DNA from: Streptomyces sp. ICBB 8177
GTDB lineage: Bacteria > Actinomycetota > Actinomycetes > Streptomycetales > Streptomycetaceae
Reading direction: 5' to 3'
DNA length: 64,000 nucleotides
Assembly (NCBI RefSeq): GCF_003144095.1
Contig: NZ_NSKH01000023.1
Span: forward strand, 186,001-250,000
Shown here: piece after piece, positions 1 through 8,150 of the stretch
How positions within the stretch are numbered: the first letter of the stretch is position 1
Layout: the number at the start of each line of letters is the position of its first letter
Program-made: the position numbers and the translations under genes
The notes under the pieces: generated by a model
The model's database searches: none
Told to the model about the DNA's origin: nothing
What the model saw: only the letters and a program-made list of their open reading frames with translations

Positions 1-1
1 C

Positions 2-325
2 CCGCTGTCGGTGGTCGGCCAGATCCAGGGCGGCACCACGCAGGGACTGGGCCTGGCGGTGATGGAGGAGATCATCGTGGACCCCAACTCCAAGGTGCGC
101 AATCCCTCCTTCACCGACTACCTCATCCCGACCATCCTCGACACCCCGACCATCCCGGTCGACGTGCTCGAACTGGCCGACGACCACGCCCCGTACGGGC
201 TGCGCGGCATCGGTGAGGCGCCGACGCTGTCCTCCACCCCGGCCGTGGTCTCCGCCATCCGCGCGGCGACCGGGCTGGCCCTCAAGCGGGTGCCGGTGCG
301 CCCCGAGCACATCACCGGCGTCTGA
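2..325 (+). CDS. Xanthine dehydrogenase, molybdopterin-binding subunit (C-terminal end, partial)
   Basis: The reading frame is open from the window edge and encodes the last 107 residues of a molybdenum hydroxylase large subunit. This subunit oxidises hypoxanthine and xanthine to urate in the cytoplasm. The family signature GGTTQGLG and, near the C terminus, GLRGIGEAPT are both visible. The glutamate of the latter is the conserved catalytic base of xanthine oxidase/dehydrogenases. The gene starts outside the window, so its length and its FeS and FAD partner genes cannot be judged. Downstream come a purine permease and XdhC, which supports a purine-oxidising enzyme over another molybdenum hydroxylase. 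Confidence 0.9.
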   Translation, partial: PLSVVGQIQGGTTQGLGLAVMEEIIVDPNSKVRNPSFTDYLIPTILDTPTIPVDVLELADDHAPYGLRGIGEAPTLSSTPAVVSAIRAATGLALKRVPVRPEHITGV

Positions 326-531
326 CCCGACGGCACCGCCCACGGTGCCGCCCAGCAGCTCCGGGCGGCGGTCGCGGATCTCGTCCCTTTCCGCCCCGCC
401 GCCCGGTACGGCCTCCCCCACCTTCTGGCCGAGCAGTACTCGTTCGCCTCGGGCCGTCCCCCGGGTCGTGCGCATCCCAAATCCCGTGCCGCCGTGCGCG
501 GGTGCCCCTGTGAACCTTGGGAGTTGCACCC

Positions 532-1983
532 ATGACCCAGTCGCAAATCGAGCCGCCGGCGGTCGCGGAGGACGCGGGAGACGGCACACGCCAGCCCGCG
601 GGCCGCTCCTGGCTCGACCGTTACTTCCACATCTCCGACAGAAGCTCGACGGTCGCCCGCGAGGTCCGCGGCGGTCTGACGACCTTCATGGCGATGGCGT
701 ACATCCTGCTGCTCAACCCCGTACTGCTCTCCGTTCCGGACGTCAACGGCCACCGCCTGCCGCACGCCGCGCTCATCACGGCGACCGCGCTGGGCGGCGC
801 CGTCACCACGTTGCTGATGGGGTTCGTCGGCAAGGTCCCGCTCGCGCTCGCCGCGGGACTGAGCGTCGCCGGAGTGGTCTCCACCCAGGTGGCCCCGGAG
901 ATGACCTGGCCGCAGGCGATGGGGATGTGCGTCATCTACGGCGCCGTCATCGTCCTGCTGGTGGTCTCCGGACTGCGTGAGGCGGTGATGAACGCGATAC
1001 CGCTGCCGCTCAAGCACGGCATCACCGTCGGCATCGGCATGTTCATCTCGCTCATCGGCCTGGTCAACGCGGGCTTCATCGGCAAGGGAGACCCGGTGGC
1101 GCTCGGCGTCGGCGGGCACCTGACCGGCTGGCCGGTGCTGGTGTTCTGCGTGACGCTGCTGACCATCTTCATGCTCCAGGCCCGCAAGGTGCCCGGCGCC
1201 ATCCTCATCGGCATCGTCTCCGGCACCGTGCTCGCCGCGATCCTCCAGGCCGTCGGCGCCACCCAGGCCAAGGACTGGGGCCTCAACGTCCCGGCCCTGC
1301 CGCACAACCCGGTCTCCATGCCCGACTTCTCGCTCTTCGGCCACGTCGAGTTCGGCGGCTGGGGCAAGATCGGCGGGATGACGGTCGGAGTGATCGTCTT
1401 CACCCTCGTGCTGGCCGGGTTCTTCGACGCGATGGCCACCATCATCGGCGTCGGCACCGAAGCGGGACTCGCCGACTCCCAGGGCCGCATGCCGGGCCTG
1501 AGCAAGGCGCTGTTCATCGACGGCGCCGGCGGCATGATCGGCGGCGCGGTCGGCGGCTCGGGACAGACCGTCTTCATCGAGTCCGCGACCGGCGTCGGCG
1601 AGGGCGCCCGCACCGGCCTGTCCAGCGTGGTCACCGGCCTGCTGTTCGCCGCGGCGCTGTTCTTCACCCCCGTCGCCTCGATCGTGCCGGGACAGGCCGC
1701 CGCCGCCGCGCTGGTGGTCATCGGCTCGATGATGATGACCAACGTCCGGCACATCGACTGGACCGACCGCTCGGTGTCGATCCCGGTCTTCCTGACCGTC
1801 GCCCTGATGCCCTTCACCTACGGCATCACCCCCGGCGTCGGCGCGGGCGTCATCTCCTACTGCGCCATCAAGGGCGCCCAGGGCAAGTGGCGCGAGCCCA
1901 GCGTCCTGATGTGGATCCTGTCCGTCGTCTTCGTCGTGTACTTCGCCCTCAACCCGATCCAGAGCTGGCTCGGGGTCCACTGA
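532..1983 (+). CDS. AzgA-type NCS2 purine permease
   Basis: A 483-residue polytopic membrane protein of the NCS2 family, in the AzgA branch that imports adenine, guanine or hypoxanthine with protons. After a hydrophilic N-terminal tail of about 40 residues, hydrophobic segments run to the C terminus. The family motif NPVLLSVPDVNG follows the first helix, and GSGQTVFIESATGVGEGART lies around residue 345 in the second half. ATG 532 is preceded by GGGAG at a good distance; a TTG at 517 in the same frame has none. It lies between the xanthine dehydrogenase end and xdhC on the same strand, so it probably supplies substrate to that enzyme. Substrate is inferred from family and context. Confidence 0.88.
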   Translation: MTQSQIEPPAVAEDAGDGTRQPAGRSWLDRYFHISDRSSTVAREVRGGLTTFMAMAYILLLNPVLLSVPDVNGHRLPHAALITATALGGAVTTLLMGFVGKVPLALAAGLSVAGVVSTQVAPEMTWPQAMGMCVIYGAVIVLLVVSGLREAVMNAIPLPLKHGITVGIGMFISLIGLVNAGFIGKGDPVALGVGGHLTGWPVLVFCVTLLTIFMLQARKVPGAILIGIVSGTVLAAILQAVGATQAKDWGLNVPALPHNPVSMPDFSLFGHVEFGGWGKIGGMTVGVIVFTLVLAGFFDAMATIIGVGTEAGLADSQGRMPGLSKALFIDGAGGMIGGAVGGSGQTVFIESATGVGEGARTGLSSVVTGLLFAAALFFTPVASIVPGQAAAAALVVIGSMMMTNVRHIDWTDRSVSIPVFLTVALMPFTYGITPGVGAGVISYCAIKGAQGKWREPSVLMWILSVVFVVYFALNPIQSWLGVH

Positions 1984-2015
1984 CCCCGGCGGCTCCCTTC
2001 AAGGAGTGGCACATC

Positions 2016-3158
2016 ATGCTGGACATCGCTGACGAGTTGCGCCGCTGGTACACGGCAGGGCGGCCGTTCGCCGTCGCGACCGTGGTGGCGACCGGCGGCA
2101 GCGCGCCCCGCCAGCCCGGCGCCGCGCTCGCCGTCGATGCCGAGGGCCGTGCGATCGGCAGCGTGTCCGGCGGATGTGTGGAGGGCGCGGTCTACGAACT
2201 GTGCCGGGAGGCCCTGGAGACCGGCACCCCGGTGCTCGAGACCTTCGGGTACTCCGACGAGGACGCCTTCGCGGTCGGCCTGACCTGCGGTGGCGTCATC
2301 GACATCTTCGTCCAGCGGGTGGACCCGGCGACCATGCCGGAGTTCGGTGCCGCGCTGGAGGCGGCGGGGGAGGGGGAGCCGGTCGCGGTCGCCCGGGTCG
2401 TCAAGGGCCCGGGCGGCCTGCTGGGTTCCGCGCTCGTCGTCCCGTCCGGGGACAACGGCGGCCGAGGAGGCTTCGGCGACGCGGAGCTGGACGCCACCGT
2501 GGGGGCCGAGGCCGCCGCCATGCTGGACGCGGGGCGCACCGGCACCGTCGAGGTCGGCGCGGACGGCAGCCGCTGCGGTGAGCCGCTGACGCTGCTGGTC
2601 GAGTGCCGCGTCCCGGCGCCGCGCATGCTCGTCTTCGGGGCCATCGACTTCGCGGCGGCGGTGGTCCGCATCGGCACGTTCCTGGGCTACCGCGTCACCG
2701 TGTGCGACGCCCGCCCGGTGTTCGCCACGGCGGCCCGCTTCCCGCAGGCCGACGAGGTGGTGGTCGACTGGCCGCACCGCTACCTCGACTCCCAGACCCT
2801 GGACGCGCGCACCGTGCTGTGCGTGCTCACCCACGACGCCAAGTTCGACATCCCGCTGCTGGAGCGGGCGCTGCGGCTGCCGGTGGCCTACGTCGGCGCC
2901 ATGGGATCGCGCCGCACCCACCTGGACCGCCTGGAGCGGCTGCGCGAAGCCGGCCTGACCGAGCTGGAGTTGAACCGCCTGCGCTCCCCGATCGGCCTGG
3001 ACCTGGGCGCCCGCACCCCGGAGGAGACCGCGCTGTCCATCGCCGCCGAGATCGTCGCCCACCGGCGCGGCGGCTCCGGTGCCCCGCTCACCGGCGCGCA
3101 CACCCCCATCCACCACGACACCGCACGCGGGCGCACCCGGGTGGGATCGGCGGCGTGA
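2016..3158 (+). CDS. XdhC family molybdoenzyme maturation protein
   Basis: A 380-residue protein of the XdhC/CoxF family, which binds molybdenum cofactor, protects it, and helps its sulfuration and insertion into xanthine dehydrogenase. The N-terminal XdhC/CoxI domain shows GSVSGGCVEGAVYELC. The C-terminal Rossmann-like domain starts near residue 205 (MLVFGAIDFAAAVVRIGTFLG) and carries AYVGAMGSRRTH and SPIGLDLGARTPEETALSI, all typical of the family. AAGGAG stands 9 nt before the chosen ATG. The gene is 32 bp downstream of the permease and co-directional with the xdh end, so it is probably the maturation factor of that enzyme. Confidence 0.92.
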   Translation: MLDIADELRRWYTAGRPFAVATVVATGGSAPRQPGAALAVDAEGRAIGSVSGGCVEGAVYELCREALETGTPVLETFGYSDEDAFAVGLTCGGVIDIFVQRVDPATMPEFGAALEAAGEGEPVAVARVVKGPGGLLGSALVVPSGDNGGRGGFGDAELDATVGAEAAAMLDAGRTGTVEVGADGSRCGEPLTLLVECRVPAPRMLVFGAIDFAAAVVRIGTFLGYRVTVCDARPVFATAARFPQADEVVVDWPHRYLDSQTLDARTVLCVLTHDAKFDIPLLERALRLPVAYVGAMGSRRTHLDRLERLREAGLTELELNRLRSPIGLDLGARTPEETALSIAAEIVAHRRGGSGAPLTGAHTPIHHDTARGRTRVGSAA

Positions 3159-3185
3159 GGCCCTGGCGCCGCCAACCGCCCCCCG

Positions 3186-4340
3186 TCAGCGGTAGTTCAG
3201 CTCGGCCATCTCGGTGGCGAGCCTGGTGCGGAACGTCGGGACGCGGCCCAGCAGCGGCAGCAGGGTCCCGCGTGCCATCCGGCCGCCCGCCCCGCGCAGG
3301 GTGGCGAAGCGCGTCAGGCGGTCGGTGAACGCCACCACCCGCTCGGCGACCGGCCGGCGCAGCGCCTCGTAGGTGTCCACGCGGTCCTGCGCGATCGCCC
3401 GGCCCAGCGCGTGGCCGTCCTGGATGCCGGTGTTCATGCCCTGGCCGCCCGCGGGGCTGTGCACGTGAGCCGCGTCACCGGCGAGCAGCAGCCGCCCGGC
3501 GCGGTAGCGGTCGGCGACCCGGTGGTGCACCCGGAAGCGCGAGGACCACCGCACCTCGTCGATCCGCAGCTGCCCCGGCACCCGCTCGTCCATCACCCGT
3601 TGCACGAAGGCGAGTTCGGGCCGCTCGGGCGCCTCGTCCACCGTGGCCACCACGCGGTAGCGGTCGCCGGGCAGCGGCGCGACCAGCGCGAGGCCCCGCT
3701 CGTGCAGCAGCAGCGCCACCGTCTCGCGCCCCGGCGCCCACCGCGCGCGCACGTCCGCCAGCACGAAGGACTCCCCGTACGAGCCGCCGGGGAAGCCGAT
3801 GCCGGCCGCCTCCCGCACCACGCTGTGCATCCCGTCGGCGCCCACCGCGTAGGCGGCGCGCAGGGTCTCGCCGGTGGCCATGGTGAGCGTGACGCCGGCC
3901 TCGTCCTGGGCCACGCCCGCCACCTCGTACGGCCGGTACGCGTCGCCGCCGGCCCGCCGCAGGGTCTCCAGCAGCACGCCCTCGGTCGTGTCCTGCGGCA
4001 CCAGCAGCGCGTACGGGAACGGTGTCGCGAGCCGCGAGAACGGCACGTTCAGCAGTTCCCGGGTGCCCTCCCGGACGCTGAAGCGGTCCACCGCGAGCCC
4101 TCGGGACGTCAGCTGCCTCGCCGCGCCCAGGCTGTCCAGCACCTCCAGGGTGCGGGCGTGCACCACGGCGGCGCGGGAGGTGTTGGCGCCCTCCGCGAGC
4201 CGGTCGAGCAGGACGAAATCGACCCCGGCCCGGGCCAGGGTGAGGGCGAGCGCGAGCCCGGTCGGCCCGGCGCCGACGATGGCGACCTCGGTGCGCTCCG
4301 GCAGGGCGGGGCGGCCGGCGGCGTGTGCGGTCGTGTCCAT
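3186..4340 (-). CDS. FAD-dependent aromatic monooxygenase-like oxidoreductase
   Basis: A 384-residue single-component flavoprotein of the PheA/TfdB (p-hydroxybenzoate hydroxylase fold) family. The dinucleotide-binding motif VGAGPTGLALALTLARAG begins near residue 22, the DG motif VGADGMHSVVR near 155, and the second FAD motif LLLAGDAAHVHSPAGGQGMN near 275. It should hydroxylate an aromatic or polyketide-like substrate with NAD(P)H and O2, but the substrate cannot be read. ATG 4340 is preceded by AAAGGGGG; an upstream ATG (4358) would add six residues. It is divergent from a TetR gene, and the shared intergenic region carries five 14-bp operator-like repeats. Repression by that TetR and induction by a small aromatic is the likely regulation. 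Confidence 0.85.
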   Translation of the reverse strand: MDTTAHAAGRPALPERTEVAIVGAGPTGLALALTLARAGVDFVLLDRLAEGANTSRAAVVHARTLEVLDSLGAARQLTSRGLAVDRFSVREGTRELLNVPFSRLATPFPYALLVPQDTTEGVLLETLRRAGGDAYRPYEVAGVAQDEAGVTLTMATGETLRAAYAVGADGMHSVVREAAGIGFPGGSYGESFVLADVRARWAPGRETVALLLHERGLALVAPLPGDRYRVVATVDEAPERPELAFVQRVMDERVPGQLRIDEVRWSSRFRVHHRVADRYRAGRLLLAGDAAHVHSPAGGQGMNTGIQDGHALGRAIAQDRVDTYEALRRPVAERVVAFTDRLTRFATLRGAGGRMARGTLLPLLGRVPTFRTRLATEMAELNYR

Positions 4341-4362
4341 GGTGGTGCCCCCTTTCATGATG

Positions 4363-4459
4363 CCAACGATTGTTGGCCAACGTCTGTTGTCATGGTGCGC
4401 GGAGCCTCGCCATGAAGTCAACAGGTGTTGGCCCACGAATGTTGGCCTACAGTTGTTGA
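4363..4459. promoter_or_regulatory. Array of five 14-bp TetR operator-like repeats
   Basis: Between the monooxygenase and the TetR gene are five 14-bp elements of the form CCAAC-N4-GTTGG. They lie at 4363-4376 (perfect), 4377-4390, 4418-4431, 4432-4445 and 4446-4459. The first two abut each other, and the last three abut each other. The last copy overlaps TACAGT (4448-4453), a possible -10 element of the TetR gene. Binding by the adjacent TetR protein is inferred from position and symmetry. Confidence 0.75.
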
Positions 4460-4460
4460 C

Positions 4461-5060
4461 GTGAAGACGACCAACGAGGACCAGCCACTCGCGGGCGGCC
4501 GGGACGCCGAAGGGGCCCGGCGCTCGGACCGCACGCGGGCCGCGATCCTGCGGGCCGCGCGCGAGCGCTTCGCCGAGCACGGCTTCGAACGCACCACCAT
4601 CCGCGCGGTCGCGGCCGACGCGGACATCGACCCGTCGATGGTCATGCGCTACTTCGGCACCAAGGAACGGCTCTTCGACGCAGCCCTCGACATCGACCTG
4701 CGCCTGCCCGACCTGGCCGGCGTACCCCTGGCCGGACTGCCCGAGCTGCTGGTGCGGCACTTCCTCGACCGCTGGGAGAGCGACCCGCCGGACGACGGGC
4801 TGCTGGTGCTGCTGCGCTCGGCGGTCACCAACGAACGCGCCGCCCGGCGCACCCGGGAGATGTTCGCCGCGCAGGTCGCCCCCGCGGTGGCCGGAGTCCT
4901 GCCACCGCGGTCCGCGGCCCGCGTCGGGCTGGTCTCGGCCCAGCTGCTCGGGCTCGCCCTCACCCGCTACCTGCTGCGCATGCCCGCGGTGACGGAACTG
5001 TCGAAGGAGGAGATCGTGGAGACGCTCGCCCCCGCCATCGCCCGCACGCTGGGGCTGTAA
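4461..5060 (+). CDS. TetR family transcriptional regulator
   Basis: A 199-residue TetR repressor. The N-terminal helix-turn-helix region reads RAAILRAARERFAEHGFERT, TTIRAVAADADIDPSMVMRYF, then GTKERLFDAA; the remaining 130 residues form the variable ligand-binding domain. GTG 4461 follows directly on the last operator repeat and has no ribosome-binding site. A -10-like TACAGT lies 7 nt before it, so translation from a leaderless mRNA is plausible. An upstream ATG-like start would run through the operator array. It most likely represses the divergent monooxygenase and itself. Confidence 0.88.
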   Translation: MKTTNEDQPLAGGRDAEGARRSDRTRAAILRAARERFAEHGFERTTIRAVAADADIDPSMVMRYFGTKERLFDAALDIDLRLPDLAGVPLAGLPELLVRHFLDRWESDPPDDGLLVLLRSAVTNERAARRTREMFAAQVAPAVAGVLPPRSAARVGLVSAQLLGLALTRYLLRMPAVTELSKEEIVETLAPAIARTLGL

Positions 5061-5097
5061 GGGGCGGACGGCGTAAGGCGCCAAGGGGTGCGGCGCG

Positions 5098-5994
5098 TTA
5101 CGGAAGCAGGCCCGCGCGCCGGGCCGCGACGACCGCCTCAAGGCGCGTGTGCGCGCCCAGCTTGCGCATGGCCGACCGCAGATACGCCTTCACCGTCTCC
5201 GGGCGCAGCCCCAGCCGGTCCGCCACGGCGGCGTTGGTGGCGCCGCGCGAGACGCACGAGAGCACGTCCACCTCACGCGGGGACAGCGCCACGTCGCGGT
5301 CCCCGCGCGCCGTTCCGCCGCACGCGCTCTCCAACCGGGCGCAGGCGGCCAGCAGTTCGCCCCGCAGCCGGGCGTCCGGCACGTCGTGCGCGAGCGTCCG
5401 CAGTTGCGCGTGGGCGGCCCGCACCTCCTCCCAGGCGGCCGGGGCCGCGGCGCGCAGCCGGTCCGCGTCGTCGCGCGCCGCGATCGACCGCTCCAGCCCG
5501 CCCGCGGTCCGCACGGCCGCAGCCAGGGCGCGGTCGCCCAGGGCCGTGGGCTCGCGCAACGCCGCGTAGAGCACCGCGCGCACCCGGCGCCGTACCACCA
5601 CCGGCACGGCGAGCACCGACCGCAGGCCCTCGGCGGCCACCGCCGCGTCGTACTCGTGGCTGATCGCGCGGGACGCCCGGTAGTCGGTGACCGCGACCGG
5701 CCGGGCCAGCGCGATCGCCTTGCCGCCCAGCCCGCTGCCCGAGCTGATCGCCAGCCCGCGCAGCGCGCACGTGGTGGTGCCGACGAGCTGGGAGATCCGG
5801 AACCCTGCCCCCTCGCCACCGGGCGCGCGGGCCGCCGCCGGGGCGCCGTCGCCGGTCAGGCCGCCGAAGGCGATCGGCAGGCCGCAGGAGCGCGTCAGGG
5901 CGGCCAGCGCCTCGCGCACGTCGGCGGCTTCGTCCTGCCGGGCCTGTTCCCGGGCCTGTTCCTGGGCCCGCCCGGCTACGCCGTCGGTGCGCAT
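5098..5994 (-). CDS. LuxR-type regulator with GAF-like sensor domain
   Basis: A 298-residue regulator. Residues about 25-190 resemble a GAF sensor domain ([20 protein letters not shown], then [23 protein letters not shown]). The C-terminal 65 residues are a LuxR/FixJ helix-turn-helix ([40 protein letters not shown]). AGGAGG precedes the ATG. Regulators of this architecture commonly stand next to acyl-CoA synthetase genes in actinomycetes, as here. A perfect 16-bp palindrome lies in the divergent promoter and recurs before a second acyl-CoA synthetase gene about 7.7 kb away. The ligand sensed by the GAF domain is unknown; a fatty acid or acyl-CoA is possible. Confidence 0.85.
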   Translation of the reverse strand: MRTDGVAGRAQEQAREQARQDEAADVREALAALTRSCGLPIAFGGLTGDGAPAAARAPGGEGAGFRISQLVGTTTCALRGLAISSGSGLGGKAIALARPVAVTDYRASRAISHEYDAAVAAEGLRSVLAVPVVVRRRVRAVLYAALREPTALGDRALAAAVRTAGGLERSIAARDDADRLRAAAPAAWEEVRAAHAQLRTLAHDVPDARLRGELLAACARLESACGGTARGDRDVALSPREVDVLSCVSRGATNAAVADRLGLRPETVKAYLRSAMRKLGAHTRLEAVVAARRAGLLP

Positions 5995-6032
5995 GGCTGC
6001 CTCCTGACCCCGGTCCGCACGGCTCGCGGGCC

Positions 6033-6048
6033 ACCCCCGTTCGGGGGT
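6033..6048. promoter_or_regulatory. LuxR-type operator candidate, ACCCCCGTTCGGGGGT
   Basis: A 16-bp inverted repeat with 7-bp arms and a two-base centre, extended by CC/GG on each side. It lies between the LuxR gene and the acyl-CoA synthetase, 63 nt before the GTG start. It differs by one base from the palindrome at 13724-13739 in front of another acyl-CoA synthetase gene. Confidence 0.7.
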
Positions 6049-6111
6049 GGTGAGACGTGGATCACTCGTCGCACGATGTCACTGCGACGTTACCGCTGCA
6101 TGGAGGCCCCC

Positions 6112-7749
6112 GTGACCGCACCTTCCGCCGCCGAGCCCGAGCCGTCCTACGCGAGCGGGACGGGCACCACCCCGCTGCTGGGCGACACCATCGGCCGCAA
6201 CCTCGCTCGGGCCGTGGCCGCCCACCCCGACCGCGAGGCCCTCGTCGACGTGCCCAGCGGCAGGCGGTGGACCTACGCGCAGTTCGGCCGCGACGTGGAC
6301 GTGCTGGCCCGGGCCCTGCTGTCGCGGGGCATCGGCAAGGGCGACCGGGTCGGCATCTGGGCGGTCAACTGCCCCGAGTGGGTGCTCACCCAGTACGCCA
6401 CCGCCCGCATCGGCGCCATCCTGGTCAACGTCAACCCGGCCTACCGCACCCACGAACTGGCCTTCGCGCTCCGGCAGTCCGGAGTGCGGCTGCTGATCGC
6501 CTCAACCGTCCACAAGACCAGCGACTACCGCGCCATGGCCGCCGAAGTGCGCGGCGAGTGCCCCGAGTTGCGCGACGTGGTGCACATCGGCGACCCCTCG
6601 TGGGACGAGCTGGTGGCGGACGCCGGGCGCACCGGAGCGGAGCGGCTGGAAGCCGTCGCCGCCGGCCTCAGCTGCGACGACCCGGTGAACATCCAGTACA
6701 CCTCCGGCACCACCGGCTTCCCCAAGGGCGCCACGCTCTCGCACCACAACATCCTCAACAACGGCTACTTCGTGGGGGAGTTGGTCGGGTACACCGAACG
6801 GGACCGGGTCTGCCTGCCGGTGCCGTTCTACCACTGCTTCGGCATGGTGATGGGAAACCTGGGCGCCACCACGCACGGCGCCTGCGTCGTGATCCCGGCG
6901 CCCTCGTTCGACCCGGCGGCGACACTGCGCGCGGTCCAGGACGAACGGTGCACCTCGCTGTACGGAGTGCCGACGATGTTCATCGCCGAACTCGACCACC
7001 CGGACTTCGCCTCCTACGACCTGTCCACGTTGCGCACCGGCATCATGGCGGGCTCGCCGTGCCCGGTGGAGGTGATGAAGCGGGTGGTGGACCGGATGCA
7101 CATGGCGGAGGTCGCCATCTGCTACGGCATGACCGAGACCTCCCCGGTCTCCACCCAGACCCGCCGCGACGACGACCTGGAACGCCGCACCGGGACGGTC
7201 GGCCGGGTGCTGCCGCACCTGGAGGTGAAGGTGGTCGACCCGGCCACCGGTGTCACCGTCCCGCGCGGCGAGCCCGGCGAACTGTGCACTCGCGGCTACT
7301 CGGTGATGCTCGGCTACTGGGACGAGCCCGAGCGCACCGCCGAGGTGATCGACGCGGGCCGCTGGATGCACACCGGCGACCTCGCGGTGATGCGCGAGGA
7401 CGGCTACCTGGCGATCGTCGGCCGCATCAAGGACATGATCATCAGGGGCGGCGAGAACGTCTACCCGCGCGAGATCGAGGAGTTCCTCTACACCCACCCG
7501 AAGATCGCCGACGTCCAGGTGGTCGGCGTCCCCGACGAGCGCTACGGCGAGGAGATCGTGGCCTGCGTCATCCCGCGCGACCCCGCCGACCCGCCGACGG
7601 CGGACGAGCTGGCCGCGTTCTGCCACGGCAGGCTGGCCCACTACAAGATCCCGCGCCGGCTGCGCCTGGTGGACGCCTTCCCGATGACGGTGAGCGGCAA
7701 GGTCCGCAAGGTGGAACTGCGCGAGGCGGCGGCGCGCGGGAACGCCTGA
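6112..7749 (+). CDS. AMP-dependent fatty acyl-CoA synthetase
   Basis: A 545-residue ANL-superfamily ligase that activates a carboxylate as acyl-AMP and transfers it to CoA. Visible are the P-loop-like motif [18 protein letters not shown] (near residue 195), [10 protein letters not shown] (near 338), [20 protein letters not shown] with the hinge, [12 protein letters not shown], and the C-terminal catalytic lysine in SGKVRK. Length and motifs fit medium- to long-chain fatty acyl-CoA ligases. GTG 6112 is chosen because GGAGG lies 5 nt upstream; ATG codons at 6076 and 6100 in frame have no such site. It is divergent from a GAF-LuxR regulator and probably controlled through the palindrome at 6033-6048. 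Confidence 0.88.
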   Translation: MTAPSAAEPEPSYASGTGTTPLLGDTIGRNLARAVAAHPDREALVDVPSGRRWTYAQFGRDVDVLARALLSRGIGKGDRVGIWAVNCPEWVLTQYATARIGAILVNVNPAYRTHELAFALRQSGVRLLIASTVHKTSDYRAMAAEVRGECPELRDVVHIGDPSWDELVADAGRTGAERLEAVAAGLSCDDPVNIQYTSGTTGFPKGATLSHHNILNNGYFVGELVGYTERDRVCLPVPFYHCFGMVMGNLGATTHGACVVIPAPSFDPAATLRAVQDERCTSLYGVPTMFIAELDHPDFASYDLSTLRTGIMAGSPCPVEVMKRVVDRMHMAEVAICYGMTETSPVSTQTRRDDDLERRTGTVGRVLPHLEVKVVDPATGVTVPRGEPGELCTRGYSVMLGYWDEPERTAEVIDAGRWMHTGDLAVMREDGYLAIVGRIKDMIIRGGENVYPREIEEFLYTHPKIADVQVVGVPDERYGEEIVACVIPRDPADPPTADELAAFCHGRLAHYKIPRRLRLVDAFPMTVSGKVRKVELREAAARGNA

Positions 7750-7835
7750 GGCGCGCGGGACGGGCGCGTGGCGCCCGGCCCACCACCGGCTGCGGGAACG
7801 ACGATCCGCATACCGGTCTCCGGACGGCCGGGTGC

Positions 7836-7901
7836 GACGGCCGCGACACCGAGAAGCGACGGCCGCGACACCGAGAAGCGACGGCCGCGACGCCGAGAAG
7901 G
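7836..7901. repeat. Three tandem copies of a 22-bp repeat
   Basis: The unit begins GACGGCCGCGACACCGAGAA and is repeated at 7836-7857 and 7858-7879 without change. A third copy from 7880 has one A-to-G change. No open frame or known motif explains it. Confidence 0.85.
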
Positions 7902-7964
7902 GGGAGCGCGAACACCGAGCGGAGCCTGACCGGTGCTGAACCGATGAGCTGACCGCGGTCCCGG

Positions 7965-8019
7965 CGACGGCCGGCCGACGCGGGCGCCCTCCGCGGGCGC
8001 CCGCGTCGACCGGCCGTCG
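7965..8019 (+). terminator. Long hairpin, probable terminator of the acyl-CoA synthetase
   Basis: Left arm 7965-7988 and right arm 7996-8019 pair almost throughout: 10 bp CGACGGCCGG/CCGGCCGTCG, one mismatch, then 13 bp CGACGCGGGCGCC/GGCGCCCGCGTCG, with a 7-nt loop. There is no U-tract, as is usual in GC-rich actinomycetes. Confidence 0.7.
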
Positions 8020-8037
8020 CGTCGTGTCCGGCGCGTC

Positions 8038-8066
8038 TTGACGCCTTCCCGGCCCGCCCGTAGATT
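8038..8066 (+). promoter_or_regulatory. gcl promoter (TTGACG-17-TAGATT)
   Basis: A vegetative sigma-type promoter: -35 TTGACG at 8038-8043, a 17-nt spacer, and -10 TAGATT at 8061-8066. Transcription would begin near 8073, inside the operator that follows, so bound repressor should block initiation. Confidence 0.7.
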
Positions 8067-8068
8067 CA

Positions 8069-8104
8069 TTCCATAAAGTAGAAACGCTATTCCGTATGGC
8101 GGAA
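8069..8104. promoter_or_regulatory. Composite IclR/AllR-type operator before gcl
   Basis: Two imperfect palindromes, TTCCATAAAGTAGAAA (8069-8084) and TTCCGTATGGCGGAA (8090-8104), are separated by 5 bp, so their centres are about two helical turns apart. The same 16-5-15 layout occurs before hyi, the malate synthase gene and the IclR gene. The second half ends 46 nt before the gcl start. Confidence 0.75.
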
Positions 8105-8150
8105 GTTGGGCGCTTCGTCACGGCAGGCGTGGTCGACACGGGAGGGCTCA

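Larger units (their letters stand above)
7750..8037. other. Intergenic stretch with tandem repeats and a long hairpin
   Basis: I see no gene here. The stretch holds three tandem copies of a 22-bp unit and a long inverted repeat, described separately. The gcl promoter follows immediately. Confidence 0.6.

Noticed and set aside
118-1980. A 620-codon open frame on the minus strand, and many similar long antisense frames across the window
   Set aside because: Its translation is a low-complexity His/Asp/Gly/Arg-rich string opposite the permease gene, the usual shadow of G/C-rich third codon positions; the sense strand has clear family motifs.
6076-6111. ATG codons 6076 and 6100 as starts of the acyl-CoA synthetase
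   Set aside because: Neither has a ribosome-binding site, the added residues are not family-like, and GGAGG fits GTG 6112.
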